DNA of 64,000 nucleotides from an uncultured Oscillibacter sp. (GTDB lineage Bacteria; Bacillota; Clostridia; Oscillospirales; Oscillospiraceae), in contig NZ_UQXD01000004.1 of the NCBI RefSeq assembly GCF_900544955.1, forward strand, positions 30,423 through 94,422, in the 5' to 3' direction. Shown here piece after piece: positions 1 to 8,203 of the stretch. A program made the translations under genes and the position numbers. Numbering within the stretch: the stretch's first letter is position 1; each line of letters opens with the position of its first letter. The notes below the pieces were generated by a model, which was given only the letters and a program-made list of their open reading frames with translations, did no database searches and had not been told where the DNA came from.

Positions 1-1784
1 GACGTCATGAGGATGGCGTAATCCACCGTGGCTCCCAACTGGACGCAGCTGATGATGGTGGGGGCGATGAAGGCGATCTGGGCGCCGGTGAAGTAGCAGA
101 AGCCCTCGTTGAGGAGGATGGCCAGTTCAATGGTGGCCACCAGCACCGCCGGCACGGAGATGGACTGAAACACGATGGCCACGATCAGGAAGATGGCGGC
201 GATGGAGATATAGTTGGTAACCTGAAAGTCCACGGCGGTGGTGTCGATCAAATCCCGGTACATGGCGCCCTCGCCGGTGATCATGGCCTCCGGGTCATAG
301 GTGCGGAGGATGGCGTCCATCCGGTCCAGCTGCTGGGCCACCTCGTCGGTGGCGGGCTCGTAACTGGAGTTCACCATCATCAGCTGGTACCCCCCCTGTT
401 TCAGCATCTCCTTCACCGCGTCGGGGATGAAGAAGTCGGGGATGCCGGTGCCCAGCATGGCGTGATAGCTCAGCACGGAGGTGACGCCGGGGACCTCCTC
501 CAGCTGGTTTTCGATCTCATTCATGTCGGTGGCGGTGATGTCGTCCCGCAGGATGACGAAGTGGGACACCGCCATGTCGAAGCTGTCCTTCAGCTTCTCG
601 TTGCTGACGATGGAGGGCAGGTCCCGGGGCAAGGATTCATCCAGCTTGTAGTAAATCCCGGCGTGGCTCTCGGAGTAGAACGCGGGCAGGAACAGCACCA
701 GGGCCAGCACGGTGAAGGCCACCCGGTGCCGCAGGATGAAGCCGTTCACCCGGTCGAAGCTGGGGATCAGGGTCTTGTGCTGGTGCCTGTCGATCTGCTT
801 GTCAAGCAGCAGCACCAGGGCGGGCAGCACGAAGATGACGGAGAGCACGCCCAGCACCACGCCCTTAGCCATGACGATGCCGATGTCCCGCCCCAGGGTC
901 AGCCGCATGAAGCACAGCGCCAGAAACCCGGCGATGGTGGTCATGCTGGAGCCGGACAGGGAGCGGAACGCGGCGATGATGGCCTGGGTCATGGCGTCCC
1001 GCGGGTCCTCGTACAGCGCCCGCTCATCCCGGTAGCGGTGGTAGAGGAAGATGGAGTAGTCCATGGTGACGCCCAGTTGCAGCACCGCCGCAATGGCCTT
1101 GGTGATATAGGAGATCTCCCCCAGGAAGATGTTGCTGCCGAAGTTGTAAACAATGGCGATGCCGATGTTCGCCAGAAACACCAGGGGCAGCACCGTGGAT
1201 TCCAGCGTCAGGGACATGGCCACTAGAGCCAGCAGCACTGCCAGACCCACGAAGAGGGGCAGCTCACTGTCCATCAGATCTCGGGTGTCCTTGATGACCA
1301 CGGAGAAACCCGCCAGGAAGCACTTCTCGTTGCACACGGAGCGCACCTGCTCGATGGCCTCCATGGTCTCGTCGGAGGCGCCGGGGTGGCTGTACTGGAT
1401 GATCAGCATGGTGGCGTCACCGGAGAAGAACACATCCCGGAAGCCGGCGGGAATCATCTCCGTCGGAATCTGGATGCCCACCAGGTTGCTCAGCCACACC
1501 GCGTTGGACACGCCCGGCACCTCTTTGATGGCCTGCACCAGGTCGTTGGTGTACCCGGCGGGCATCCCCTCCACCACCAGCATACTGGTGGCCGCCATCT
1601 GGAAGGGCTCCTCCAGCAGCTGCTCCCCCTGGGAGGAGGGCAGGTCCTGGGGCAGGTAGGAGAGGATATCGTAATTGATGCGGGTGGCCACGAAGCCCAG
1701 CGCCGCGGGAATCAGCAGCAGCACCGCCGCCAACGCCACCAGCCGGGGCTTCCGGGTCAGCCCGTGAGCGATTTTTTCAATCAA
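1..1784 (-). CDS. RND/MMPL-family membrane exporter (C-terminal part outside window)
   Basis: Read on the minus strand from TTG at 1784, with an AAGG ribosome site about 9 bases upstream, the frame stays open to the window edge (about 594 residues seen). The protein starts with a membrane anchor after MIEKIAHG, has a large extracytoplasmic loop, then a cluster of hydrophobic helices. It contains the MMPL-like pattern GVTMDYSIFLYHRYRDE near residue 240, and a second loop and helix set repeats the layout with GATVDYAILMT near the edge. This is the two-fold RND topology of MMPL lipid or hydrophobic-compound exporters. It lies 35 bp downstream of a secreted coiled-coil gene in one operon, divergent from a TetR regulator, so substrate-induced efflux is the likely role. 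The substrate is unknown. Confidence 0.85.
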   Translation of the reverse strand, partial: MIEKIAHGLTRKPRLVALAAVLLLIPAALGFVATRINYDILSYLPQDLPSSQGEQLLEEPFQMAATSMLVVEGMPAGYTNDLVQAIKEVPGVSNAVWLSNLVGIQIPTEMIPAGFRDVFFSGDATMLIIQYSHPGASDETMEAIEQVRSVCNEKCFLAGFSVVIKDTRDLMDSELPLFVGLAVLLALVAMSLTLESTVLPLVFLANIGIAIVYNFGSNIFLGEISYITKAIAAVLQLGVTMDYSIFLYHRYRDERALYEDPRDAMTQAIIAAFRSLSGSSMTTIAGFLALCFMRLTLGRDIGIVMAKGVVLGVLSVIFVLPALVLLLDKQIDRHQHKTLIPSFDRVNGFILRHRVAFTVLALVLFLPAFYSESHAGIYYKLDESLPRDLPSIVSNEKLKDSFDMAVSHFVILRDDITATDMNEIENQLEEVPGVTSVLSYHAMLGTGIPDFFIPDAVKEMLKQGGYQLMMVNSSYEPATDEVAQQLDRMDAILRTYDPEAMITGEGAMYRDLIDTTAVDFQVTNYISIAAIFLIVAIVFQSISVPAVLVATIELAILLNEGFCYFTGAQIAFIAPTIISCVQLGATVDYAILMT

Positions 1785-1819
1785 GGGAGCACACCTTACC
1801 TTTCAGCCGTTCCATGGTC

Positions 1820-4420
1820 TCAGTGGAAAATCCCGGTGATGGCGGCCCAGAAATCCCGGAACATCTGGCCCACCCGGCTCCAGAAGGTGCCGTTGTCCCC
1901 CGCCTTCTTCTCCGTCTCCGGCTCCTCCGGCTCCTCCACCTTGATCTCCTGGGAGCGGATCAGGACCTGGATGCTCTGGGGCGAGCCGTTCCGGGCGTCC
2001 GTCAGGGATTCCGCCTTGGCGGTGGCGTCCATCATCAGCAGGTTATCCACGTCGCCGGTGTGGTCGTTCCACAGGTCCTCGATGATGTCCGTCATGGCGT
2101 TTTTGGAGGACTGGATGCTGCCGGAGGTGGCCATCACGTTGGCAGTGCGCCGCAGGACGGTGGCCAGGGATTCCAGCGTCTGGCGGGTGCCGTCGTCCAG
2201 TTGGGAGCCGGTGCGCCGCAGCAGGTCCTCTGCAGTGCCGATGAGGGAGGCGGTGTCCGCCACCGCGGCGGAGGCGGTGACGCTCAGGCCGCTGACGGTG
2301 GACAGGGTCTCCTGCAAGGTGGGCTCATAGTCGTTGAGGAGATCCCGCAGCCCGTCGGCCTCCGTCAGCAGGCTGCGGATCTTGTGGGAGGCGCGGCGCA
2401 GGGCCTTGGTCATGTCCTCGGCGTCCTCCATCAGGTCGGTGATGTCGTCCAGCCGGCCGCAGAGGTCCGCCAGGTCCCCCACCAATGCGGCGGTGGGCTT
2501 GGCGACGGCCTCCATGGCGCCGGTCAGCTCTTTTTTGATGGAGTTGATGGTGGAGACGGTGCTGTCCAGGCCGTCGGTGATGAGGTCGATGGCGGCGCCG
2601 CCCACGGTGCCGCTCTCCTCGCCGCCGCTGCCGGAGGAACCGGAGTCCCCGGTGGGGTCGCCGTCCCCGGTGGACGAGCCGTCCCCGGCGGTCCCGCCGT
2701 TTCCGGAGGCGCCATTGCTCCCGGAGGACGAGCCGTCCTCGGCGGGGTCGTTGCGCACCATGGCGGCATATAGGGTCCGGGTCTCCTCCTGGGTCCCGCT
2801 GTCCTCCTCCAGTTTTCCGCTGCTATAGACGATCCAGAGGTCGTTCATCTGCTTGGCCTGGCTCTTGGTCACGCCGGGCAGCTGCTCGCAGAACTGCTGG
2901 AAGGTGGCACCGGACTGGGCATAGTCCCGGAGCGATTTCAGCGCCTGGGCGGACTGCCAGTAGGCGTACTGCTCCGGCAGCAGCTCCGCGGCCACATCCG
3001 CGGGGATGTTCACCAGCTGCATCAGCTGCCCCGCCAGGGCCTCGGCCTGGCTGTCGCTGGCGGCGGTGCCGTTGATGACCAGCATCTGCTCCATGAAGGA
3101 CTGTAAGTCCGCGGTCTCATAGGCCTTGTGGACGGCCTTCACCCGCTTCACCAGCACCCGGCTGGAGGGGGTCTCCTCTTCCTCCCCGCCGGAGCCGCCG
3201 CTGATGCCGCCCAGGGCCCGCTGAAGGCTGTTGAGGCTGCCCTTCAGATTGGCGGCGGCCGTCAGCAGGCGCCGGACGTCGCCGGTGCCGTCCTCCAGGT
3301 TCTCCAGGGCGTCCTCCAGATCGGCCAACTGCTCCCGCAGTTCCAGGGCGGTGTCCGCCATAGTGTTCAGCGTCCCCTTGGAGTCCGTCACCAGCTGGCT
3401 CAGGGCCCGGACCTGCTCCGCCACCGGCTCCAGCTGGGCGGCCAGGTCCTCCAGATCTCCCCGCACCAGGCCGGTGCCGTCATATAGGGCGCCTTTGCCG
3501 TCGGAGAAGGTACCCCGGGCCTGGTTCAGCAGATCCAGCCCGTTGGCGGAGGCGTTCAGGCTGCCGGTCAGGCCGTTCATGGCGGACAGCAGGTCGTCCA
3601 GGCTGCCGGAGAGCCGGTGGTAGTCATCCTCCAGCTCGTCCTTCTTCTGGCTCAGGTCCGCAATCTGCTCCAGCTGGCTCAGCGTGGCGGGAACCATCAA
3701 AAAGGTCATGCCGCCGAAGGAGAAGTCCTCCGCCCCCACCCGGATGGTGAAATGCTGCTCCTCCCCCGGCAGGGCCAGGAACAGCACCGCCCGCAGGTTG
3801 CCGATCAGCTGCACCTGGGCGCCGGGGGCCTCCAGGGACAGGATATCGTCCTGGTTGAACATGGCCATGGCCTCCAGGGTGTAGTTGTTCCGGGCGTATT
3901 GGCTGGCGCGGTCGTTGGGCACAATATCGATGAGAATCTCCACCACGCCGGTCTTGCCCGCCAGATCCTCCGCCTTGGTGGGCACGCCGTTGAGGGTGTA
4001 GTGCAGGGAGAGGGTCCAGGGCAGGTCCTGGAAGGGCTTCGTGGTCTTGCCCTCGAAGTAGAAGTGGGTGGGCGCCTTCTTCCCGTCGAAGGAGAAGGTG
4101 GTCTCGCCGCCGGAGGTGGCGGGCAGGGTACCGTCGGTGAGGTTCACCACATCGTCGTATGTACCGTAATCCGTCAGGGAGGCGGCGCCGTTGAGGATGT
4201 AGCTCTTCACCACGCTGCCCTCCGTCAGGTTGCCGTAATAGTCCAGCGTGGCGTAATACGCCTCGTCGAAGGTTGGCGCCACGCCGTCTCCGATGGGCTC
4301 CGCCGCCACCGCTGTCGTCCCGCAGGCCCAGACCAGCGCCGCAGCCAGTGCCAGCGCCGTCACACGGCGGCTTTGGGAGAGGATACGGGTCTTGGATACC
4401 ATAGAAATTGCCCCTTTCAT
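1820..4420 (-). CDS. Secreted coiled-coil protein partnered with MMPL exporter
   Basis: 866 residues. The N-terminus has a Sec-type signal (hydrophobic ALALAAALVWACG, then AVAAEP near residue 40). A beta-rich region follows (about 45-250), then long helical segments of SQLEQIADL and LEDALENLEDG type (about 255-400 and 620-800) that look like coiled coils. A Gly/Ser/Asp-rich linker lies near 555-610. The C-terminus ends in an amphipathic aromatic stretch (FWSRVGQMFRDFWAAITGIFH, truncated here to its last ~20 residues). I recognise no enzymatic domain. It is the first gene of the operon with the exporter, so a periplasm-like accessory or adaptor role is inferred. An RBS-like GAAAGGGG precedes the ATG. 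Confidence 0.75.
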   Translation of the reverse strand: MKGAISMVSKTRILSQSRRVTALALAAALVWACGTTAVAAEPIGDGVAPTFDEAYYATLDYYGNLTEGSVVKSYILNGAASLTDYGTYDDVVNLTDGTLPATSGGETTFSFDGKKAPTHFYFEGKTTKPFQDLPWTLSLHYTLNGVPTKAEDLAGKTGVVEILIDIVPNDRASQYARNNYTLEAMAMFNQDDILSLEAPGAQVQLIGNLRAVLFLALPGEEQHFTIRVGAEDFSFGGMTFLMVPATLSQLEQIADLSQKKDELEDDYHRLSGSLDDLLSAMNGLTGSLNASANGLDLLNQARGTFSDGKGALYDGTGLVRGDLEDLAAQLEPVAEQVRALSQLVTDSKGTLNTMADTALELREQLADLEDALENLEDGTGDVRRLLTAAANLKGSLNSLQRALGGISGGSGGEEEETPSSRVLVKRVKAVHKAYETADLQSFMEQMLVINGTAASDSQAEALAGQLMQLVNIPADVAAELLPEQYAYWQSAQALKSLRDYAQSGATFQQFCEQLPGVTKSQAKQMNDLWIVYSSGKLEEDSGTQEETRTLYAAMVRNDPAEDGSSSGSNGASGNGGTAGDGSSTGDGDPTGDSGSSGSGGEESGTVGGAAIDLITDGLDSTVSTINSIKKELTGAMEAVAKPTAALVGDLADLCGRLDDITDLMEDAEDMTKALRRASHKIRSLLTEADGLRDLLNDYEPTLQETLSTVSGLSVTASAAVADTASLIGTAEDLLRRTGSQLDDGTRQTLESLATVLRRTANVMATSGSIQSSKNAMTDIIEDLWNDHTGDVDNLLMMDATAKAESLTDARNGSPQSIQVLIRSQEIKVEEPEEPETEKKAGDNGTFWSRVGQMFRDFWAAITGIFH

Positions 4421-4439
4421 TTATAGACAACCGTACGAT

Positions 4440-4538
4440 AACAAAAAATTGTTGATTTATTTCTTGAACCAGATTATAATATAGCCAGCGGCAAAAAGCA
4501 AGGGGCAGATAGACAGATTTGTAAATTTGTTTTATAAT
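4440..4538. promoter_or_regulatory. Divergent promoters and likely TetR operator
   Basis: Toward the TetR gene: -35 TAGACA at 4510-4515, 17-bp spacer, -10 TATAAT at 4533-4538. Toward the secreted protein (minus strand): -35 TTGCTT at 4501-4496, 17-bp spacer, -10 TATAAT at 4478-4473. Between and inside these lie two dyads: an imperfect 18-bp palindrome at 4513-4530 in the TetR promoter spacer, and the perfect dyad AACAA-AAAA-TTGTT at 4440-4453 in the leader of the secreted-protein gene. Either could be the repressor site; neither has been shown to bind. Confidence 0.6.
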
Positions 4539-4569
4539 GGCTTTCGAGTGACGGACAGGAGGAGACCTC

Positions 4570-5160
4570 ATGGAGAAGAAACAGGAGGACCGGCGGTTCC
4601 GCAGGTCCCAAAAGCTGCTGAAACAGGGCCTGCTGGAGCTGATGGGGGAAAAGGCCTTTTCGGACATCTCCATCCGGGACATCACGGAGCGGATGGACCT
4701 GAACCGGGGCACCTTTTACCTCCACTTTCCCAACACCACTGCACTGCTCAAGAGCATTGAGACGGACATGCTGGAGGAGGCCCAGACCCTCATCGACGCC
4801 CACATGGCGGAGACCGTGGAAAAGGGGAGCCTGCGGCCGGTGTTTGAGCCCATTCTGGACTACGTGGTGGAGCACCGGGAGCTGTGTCTGGCCCTGTTTA
4901 TCAACAACTCCACCAGCAACTTCACCGACCGGCTCTACGAGCTGATCTGCCGCAACGGCACCAGCCTGGTGGAGACCTGGTATCCCGCCGCCTCCCGGGA
5001 GCAGCTCTCCTACCTGCTCAGCTTCATCACCTACGGCCTCATCGGTCTGATGAAGACCTGGTTTGACCAGGAGATGCACCTGCCCAAGGCCATCCTCACC
5101 GCCGCCGCGGACCGGATGGTGACCGGCGCGGCGGACCACCTGCTGGACTCCCCCACGTAA
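4570..5160 (+). CDS. TetR/AcrR-family transcriptional regulator
   Basis: 196 residues, starting at ATG 4570 behind GGAGGAGACCTC. The N-terminal 55 residues form the TetR helix-turn-helix: a K-Q-G-L-L-E-L-M-G-E-K-A-F-type helix, the ISIRDITERMDLNRGTFY recognition segment, then the YLHF motif typical of the family. The rest is an all-helical ligand and dimer domain ending in ADRMVTGAADHLLDSPT. It is transcribed divergently from the MMPL exporter operon with overlapping promoters, which implies local repression of that operon relieved by a ligand. The ligand cannot be inferred. Confidence 0.9.
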   Translation: MEKKQEDRRFRRSQKLLKQGLLELMGEKAFSDISIRDITERMDLNRGTFYLHFPNTTALLKSIETDMLEEAQTLIDAHMAETVEKGSLRPVFEPILDYVVEHRELCLALFINNSTSNFTDRLYELICRNGTSLVETWYPAASREQLSYLLSFITYGLIGLMKTWFDQEMHLPKAILTAAADRMVTGAADHLLDSPT

Positions 5161-5165
5161 AAAAA

Positions 5166-5198
5166 GACCGGACAGCGATGCTGTCCGGTCCTTTTTTA
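5166..5198. terminator. Bidirectional intrinsic terminator
   Basis: Perfect 11-bp stem GACCGGACAGC/GCTGTCCGGTC with a 3-base loop region, preceded by an A run and followed by six T. It serves the TetR gene (plus) and the convergent nucleoside kinase gene (minus). Confidence 0.9.
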
Positions 5199-5215
5199 TT
5201 GTCTTTCGGCGGGCC

Positions 5216-6889
5216 TCACACCTGGTAGCAGCCGCCGCCGATGAATTCCCGCATCAGGGAGGTCCGGGGAACGTCGTCGGCGGGCACCGGCAAAAAGTAG
5301 CTCAGGAATTTCAGCAGGCGCTTCGCCTCGATGTACTCGTCGCAGTCTCTGGGCACGTGGAACAGCAGCGGCTCCACGTAGGACTTCAGCAGGGCGGTCT
5401 CATACACCAGCGCCGAGTTGAAGATCACCTCCGCCCGGTCCTGGAAGGGGAAGATGTTCTGCTCCTCCCCCCGCCGGACGGAGGGCCACATCCGGATGGT
5501 ATCCCGGGCGCTGTACCCCCGGGTCCTGGCGTCCCGCTCAATCCGGCGCAGCAGCCGGGCGTCCGTGGTGGAGATGAAGTTGTGGTCGTCCACATTCAGG
5601 GTGGTCAGGCAGCTGATATAGACCTGGTACTTGCTCTGCGCCGGCAGCGCGTAGGAGAGCTTCTCGTTCAGGCAGTGAATGCCCTCGATGACCAGGATAT
5701 CCTGGGGCCCCAGGGTCAGGTAGTCCCCGTTGTACTCCCGGACGCCCTTCTTGAAATTGAACCGGGGGATCTCCACCGTCTCGCCGTTCAGCAGCCGGGT
5801 CATGTCGGCGTTGAACTGCTCCACGTCCATGGCGCCCAGGCTCTCAAAGTCGTACCGGCCGTTTTCATCCCGGGGGGTCTCGGAGCGGTTTTTGAAGTAG
5901 TTGTCCGTGGCGACGGCGTGGGGCCGCATCCCGCACGCCAGAAGCTGGGTGGACAGGCGGTGGGAGAAGGTCGTCTTGCCGGAGGAGGAGGGGCCGGCGA
6001 TCATGATGAAGCGGACGTCCCGGCGGGCCGCGATCTTCTCCGCCAGGTCGCCGATCTTCTTCTCCATGATGGCCTCCTGGGTCAGAATCATCTGGGTGGA
6101 CTCCCCCTGGGAAATAATCTCGTTCAGCTCGCCCACGTTGGAAATCCGCAGCAGCTCCGCCCGCTGGGTGGCGTCGTAAAGCTCCCGGAACACCTTGGCG
6201 GAGGGCAGGAATTCCCCCAGCCGGCTGGGGTCCTTCTGGTCCGGCAGCCGCAGCACAAAGCCCTCCTCAAACATCTGCAGGGCAAAGCACCGCAGGTACC
6301 CGGTATCCGGCACCATATACCCGTAAAAATAGTCCACAAACCCGTCCAGGGAGTAGACGTTGACGCGGGAGTTGACACGGAAGCGGAGCAGCCGGGCCTT
6401 GTCCTCCATCTGCCGCTGCTGGAACAGTTCCACCGCCTCCTCCGTGTTCATCGACCGCTTCTGAATGGGCAGCGCCTGCTGGGAGAGCTGCCGCATCCGG
6501 GCCTCCACCCGGTCCAACAGCGCCTGGTCCAGCGCAAAGGCGCCCTTTGCCCGGACGAACAGGGCATGGCTGACAGAGTAATCCACGAAGAGGCGCTCTA
6601 CGTTCTTCTCCCCGGCCACGTCGTAAAACGCCTTCAGCATCAAAAACACCACGCTGCGCTGATAGGTCTGCATCCCGGGCTTCTCCTCCGCCGTGACCAT
6701 CTTCAGCGTGCAGTCCCTGTCCAGCGTCTTATGTAATTCACAGAGCTTGCCCTCCCGGTTCACCAGCAGGATGTCGTGGGCATACCGCGCCTGAAAATCG
6801 GCGGCAATGGTCCGGTAAGCCGTCCCCCGGGGATAGAGGTATACCGCGCCGTCCACCGTGACATTCACCATCTGTTCTGCATTTTCCAT
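5216..6889 (-). CDS. Uridine kinase-like nucleoside kinase with N-terminal TGS-like domain
   Basis: 557 residues. The N-terminal 65 residues (VTVDGAVYLYPRGTAYRTIAADF) resemble a TGS domain, followed by a threonyl-tRNA synthetase second-additional-domain-like region. The C-terminal half is a phosphoribulokinase/uridine kinase domain with the P-loop GPSSSGKTTFSHRLS near residue 297-310 and downstream TDNYFKNR and LVIEGIHCLN motifs typical of uridine kinases. This fused architecture is common in Clostridia and is annotated as nucleoside kinase; the natural substrate is assumed to be uridine or cytidine. It stands alone with its own promoter and terminator. Confidence 0.88.
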   Translation of the reverse strand: MENAEQMVNVTVDGAVYLYPRGTAYRTIAADFQARYAHDILLVNREGKLCELHKTLDRDCTLKMVTAEEKPGMQTYQRSVVFLMLKAFYDVAGEKNVERLFVDYSVSHALFVRAKGAFALDQALLDRVEARMRQLSQQALPIQKRSMNTEEAVELFQQRQMEDKARLLRFRVNSRVNVYSLDGFVDYFYGYMVPDTGYLRCFALQMFEEGFVLRLPDQKDPSRLGEFLPSAKVFRELYDATQRAELLRISNVGELNEIISQGESTQMILTQEAIMEKKIGDLAEKIAARRDVRFIMIAGPSSSGKTTFSHRLSTQLLACGMRPHAVATDNYFKNRSETPRDENGRYDFESLGAMDVEQFNADMTRLLNGETVEIPRFNFKKGVREYNGDYLTLGPQDILVIEGIHCLNEKLSYALPAQSKYQVYISCLTTLNVDDHNFISTTDARLLRRIERDARTRGYSARDTIRMWPSVRRGEEQNIFPFQDRAEVIFNSALVYETALLKSYVEPLLFHVPRDCDEYIEAKRLLKFLSYFLPVPADDVPRTSLMREFIGGGCYQV

Positions 6890-7004
6890 CGAATAGCCTC
6901 CTCATTTCCGCCACCGCAGGGGTGTCTTCACGCCGCGCTCCGGGCCGCGGCGTCTCCGCACAGGCCGGCCGCCCGGAGGGGTTCTCTCTCCGGCCATATG
7001 CTCT

Positions 7005-7033
7005 ATCATACGGGCTTTTCGCCCGTATTGCAA
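7005..7033 (-). promoter_or_regulatory. Promoter of nucleoside kinase with palindromic spacer
   Basis: On the minus strand, TTGCAA (7033-7028), a 17-bp spacer and TATGAT (7010-7005) form a good vegetative promoter. The spacer and its edges hold a perfect dyad, ATACGGGC-GAAAA-GCCCGTAT (about 7010-7030), placed where a repressor would block RNA polymerase. Confidence 0.55.
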
Positions 7034-7065
7034 GAGAGAAGCGCCCCGCCCCCGGCCGCCAGGGC

Positions 7066-7103
7066 CAAAAAAGCGCCGGCGCCCAGAGGCCCCGGCGCTT
7101 TTT
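7066..7103. terminator. Hairpin with A and T runs (terminator-like)
   Basis: An A6 run, a GC-only stem GCGCCGG...CCGGCGC and a T6 run. It looks bidirectional. No convincing gene ends here on the plus strand, so the gene it originally served is unclear. Confidence 0.55.
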
Positions 7104-7114
7104 TCGATATTCCC

Positions 7115-7226
7115 GCATCTCCCGTCCTCACTCGGGGCGGAACCCGGCGGAGCGGGTCCGCCTCGAAAGCGAAGAAACACCCCATCCGGCTAAGAAGCCT
7201 CGCCCGCAGGCGGGGTTTCGTGCCAA
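7115..7226. repeat. Interspersed repeat, copy 1 (112 bp)
   Basis: 112-bp block repeated 156 bp downstream with about four to six differences. The interior has dyads (CCGGCGGAGCGGG, GCCTCGCCCGCAGGC). It reads as a short Arg/Pro-rich frame in several registers, with no start signal, so it is better described as a REP- or MITE-like intergenic repeat than a gene. Confidence 0.7.
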
Positions 7227-7270
7227 GCAGGCCGTTCCCAAGCAGCCACCACCGGGCAAACTCGACCTTC

Positions 7271-7382
7271 GCATCTCCCGTCCTCACTCGGGGCGGAGCC
7301 CGGCGGAGCGGGTCTGCCTCGAAAGCGAAGAAACACCCCATCCGGCTAAGAAGCCTCGCCCGCAGGCGGAAATTCGTGCCAA
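7271..7382. repeat. Interspersed repeat, copy 2 (112 bp)
   Basis: Second copy of the 112-bp block. Its AGAAACACCCCAT (7329-7341) pairs with ATGGGGTGTTTCT (7383-7395) just outside the block, making a 13-bp inverted repeat immediately before the left attachment site. Before island insertion this structure would have lain directly downstream of the tRNA-Gln gene and may have been its terminator. Confidence 0.7.
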
Positions 7383-7399
7383 ATGGGGTGTTTCTGAGC

Positions 7400-7421
7400 T
7401 GGCAGCGGGTGAAGGATCGAA
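7400..7421 (-). other. Left attachment site (attL), tRNA-Gln 3' end remnant
   Basis: 22 bases matching the T-arm and acceptor end of the tRNA-Gln gene, including encoded CCA, with one base missing after GGAT. No tRNA 5' half is present here, as expected for the distal end of an element integrated in a tRNA gene. Confidence 0.75.
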
Positions 7422-7660
7422 TTGTGCCGGGATGGTTTTAGGCTGCCGCACTCTGTGTCACCGGATACCCGCAGATACTGCCATTCAAAGTCTTTTAGAA
7501 AATATGATATTGAATGGTATTGGACCGTATTGACCGATACTGCCGCGGTAAGGGTCAGGATAAGGGGCAACGAAAAGGAAAACAGAAGGTGCGGCGTGGT
7601 GATGTTTTACCCAGCCACACCTTCCTGTCGAGCGGTCATTCGCTTTGTCCGGCAGGCTCC
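7422..7660. other. Island left arm, no gene seen
   Basis: No coding region on either strand. It holds GTATTG-type short repeats around 7517-7540 and the 25-bp arm-type repeat at 7546-7570 that recurs beside the integrase end at 33171-33195. Confidence 0.6.
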
Positions 7661-7840
7661 TTATTCTTTCCCCTGGAGCACGTCGACGCCGGACTCGCCG
7701 GTGCGGATCTTGACAATGGCCTCCACATCGTAGACGCATATCTTACCATCTCCAACATGGCCCGTCTTGCGTGTTATGGTAGCACTCGGGAAAGGTTTTA
7801 TTCGATTTCTCCATGTGTACTCCGATTTTTTGGCAATCAT
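7661..7840 (-). pseudogene. Truncated PII (GlnB/GlnK-type) C-terminal fragment
   Basis: A 59-codon minus-strand frame ends in TGHVGDGKICVYDVEAIV and then IRTGESG. This is the PII C-terminal signature (G-D-G-K-I-[FC]-V followed by V-x-x-[IV]-[VI]-x-I-R-T-G-E). The first 70 or so residues of a PII protein, with the T-loop and most of the ferredoxin-like fold, are missing; the sequence before TGHVGDG does not resemble PII. It is therefore a remnant, although it has an ATG at 7840. It sits just inside the left island end, downstream of a small membrane-protein gene. Confidence 0.7.
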
Positions 7841-8031
7841 CCGATCTTCTGATCTTTTTGATTTTTTGTATGATCCAATGAGGCTGTGTCATCTGCAGCC
7901 GACGGTGCATCCCCCTCGTCCCATTCAGGTATGAAACCTCCCCCGTCGATGAAATGGCCGATCTTTCCCATGACCCCAAAACCCAGTACGCCAAGATAAA
8001 GGAATCCGCCGATCAATACCAATGCTTCCAT
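7837..8031 (-). CDS. Small single-helix membrane protein
   Basis: 64 residues from ATG 8031, chosen because GAGGAGGCGCATT precedes it; an ATG at 8052 lacks a ribosome site. One membrane helix (ALVLIGGFLYLGVLGFGVMG, residues about 3-22) is followed by a Gly- and acid-rich tail ending in Lys/Gln. It is divergent from kdpF and shares the intergenic region with the Kdp operator. No family is recognised. It could be a small partner of a transporter, but this is only position-based. Confidence 0.5.
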   Translation of the reverse strand: MEALVLIGGFLYLGVLGFGVMGKIGHFIDGGGFIPEWDEGDAPSAADDTASLDHTKNQKDQKIG

Positions 8032-8079
8032 AATGCGCCTCCTCACTGTCATTCTACCGCAGCGGGCCTTTGCGTGAGG

Positions 8080-8158
8080 TTAACGTCTGAGAGCTGATGT
8101 TAAAACGGTATTAATGTCAGGAGAGACGAATCTTCCTATTTACAAAACCTTAATAAGG
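8080..8158 (+). promoter_or_regulatory. Candidate KdpE operator upstream of kdpF
   Basis: Three TTAA half-sites at 8080, 8100 and 8111 (spacings 20 and 11 bp), followed by an AT-rich block at 8135-8158 beginning CCTATTTACA and ending TTAATAAGG. The same spacing and a closely matching block occur at 16259-16321 between ktrB and kdpD. The 11-bp step fits an OmpR-family regulator on direct repeats. Assignment to KdpE is inferred from the neighbouring kdpE gene. Confidence 0.6.
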
Positions 8159-8192
8159 GCGCCAGTTTCTCAAATGGCACCCTTATTTTTTT
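8152..8192 (+). terminator. Intrinsic terminator in the kdpF upstream region
   Basis: Stem 8152-8164/8175-8187 (12 of 13 pairs, loop of 10) followed by a run of seven T. It lies 43 bp before the kdpF start and overlaps the -35 region of the candidate kdpF promoter, so it may be an attenuator or a barrier to read-through from upstream. Confidence 0.65.
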
Positions 8193-8203
8193 GGCGCTAT
8201 ACT
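8175..8203 (+). promoter_or_regulatory. Candidate kdpF promoter with weak -35
   Basis: TGGCAC (8175-8180), 17-bp spacer, TATACT (8198-8203). The kdpD gene has the same TATACT box at nearly the same distance (62-63 bp) from the conserved CCTATTTA block. A poor -35 with a good -10 suits an activator-dependent promoter. Confidence 0.5.

Noticed and set aside
7006..7341. 111-codon minus-strand frame across the 112-bp repeats
   Set aside because: The two halves are the same repeat translated twice; no ribosome site, and substitutions between copies are not codon-like.
8175..8192. Sigma-54 promoter suggested by TGGCAC before kdpF
   Set aside because: No TTGC at the required spacing; a TATACT -10 at 17 bp is the better explanation.
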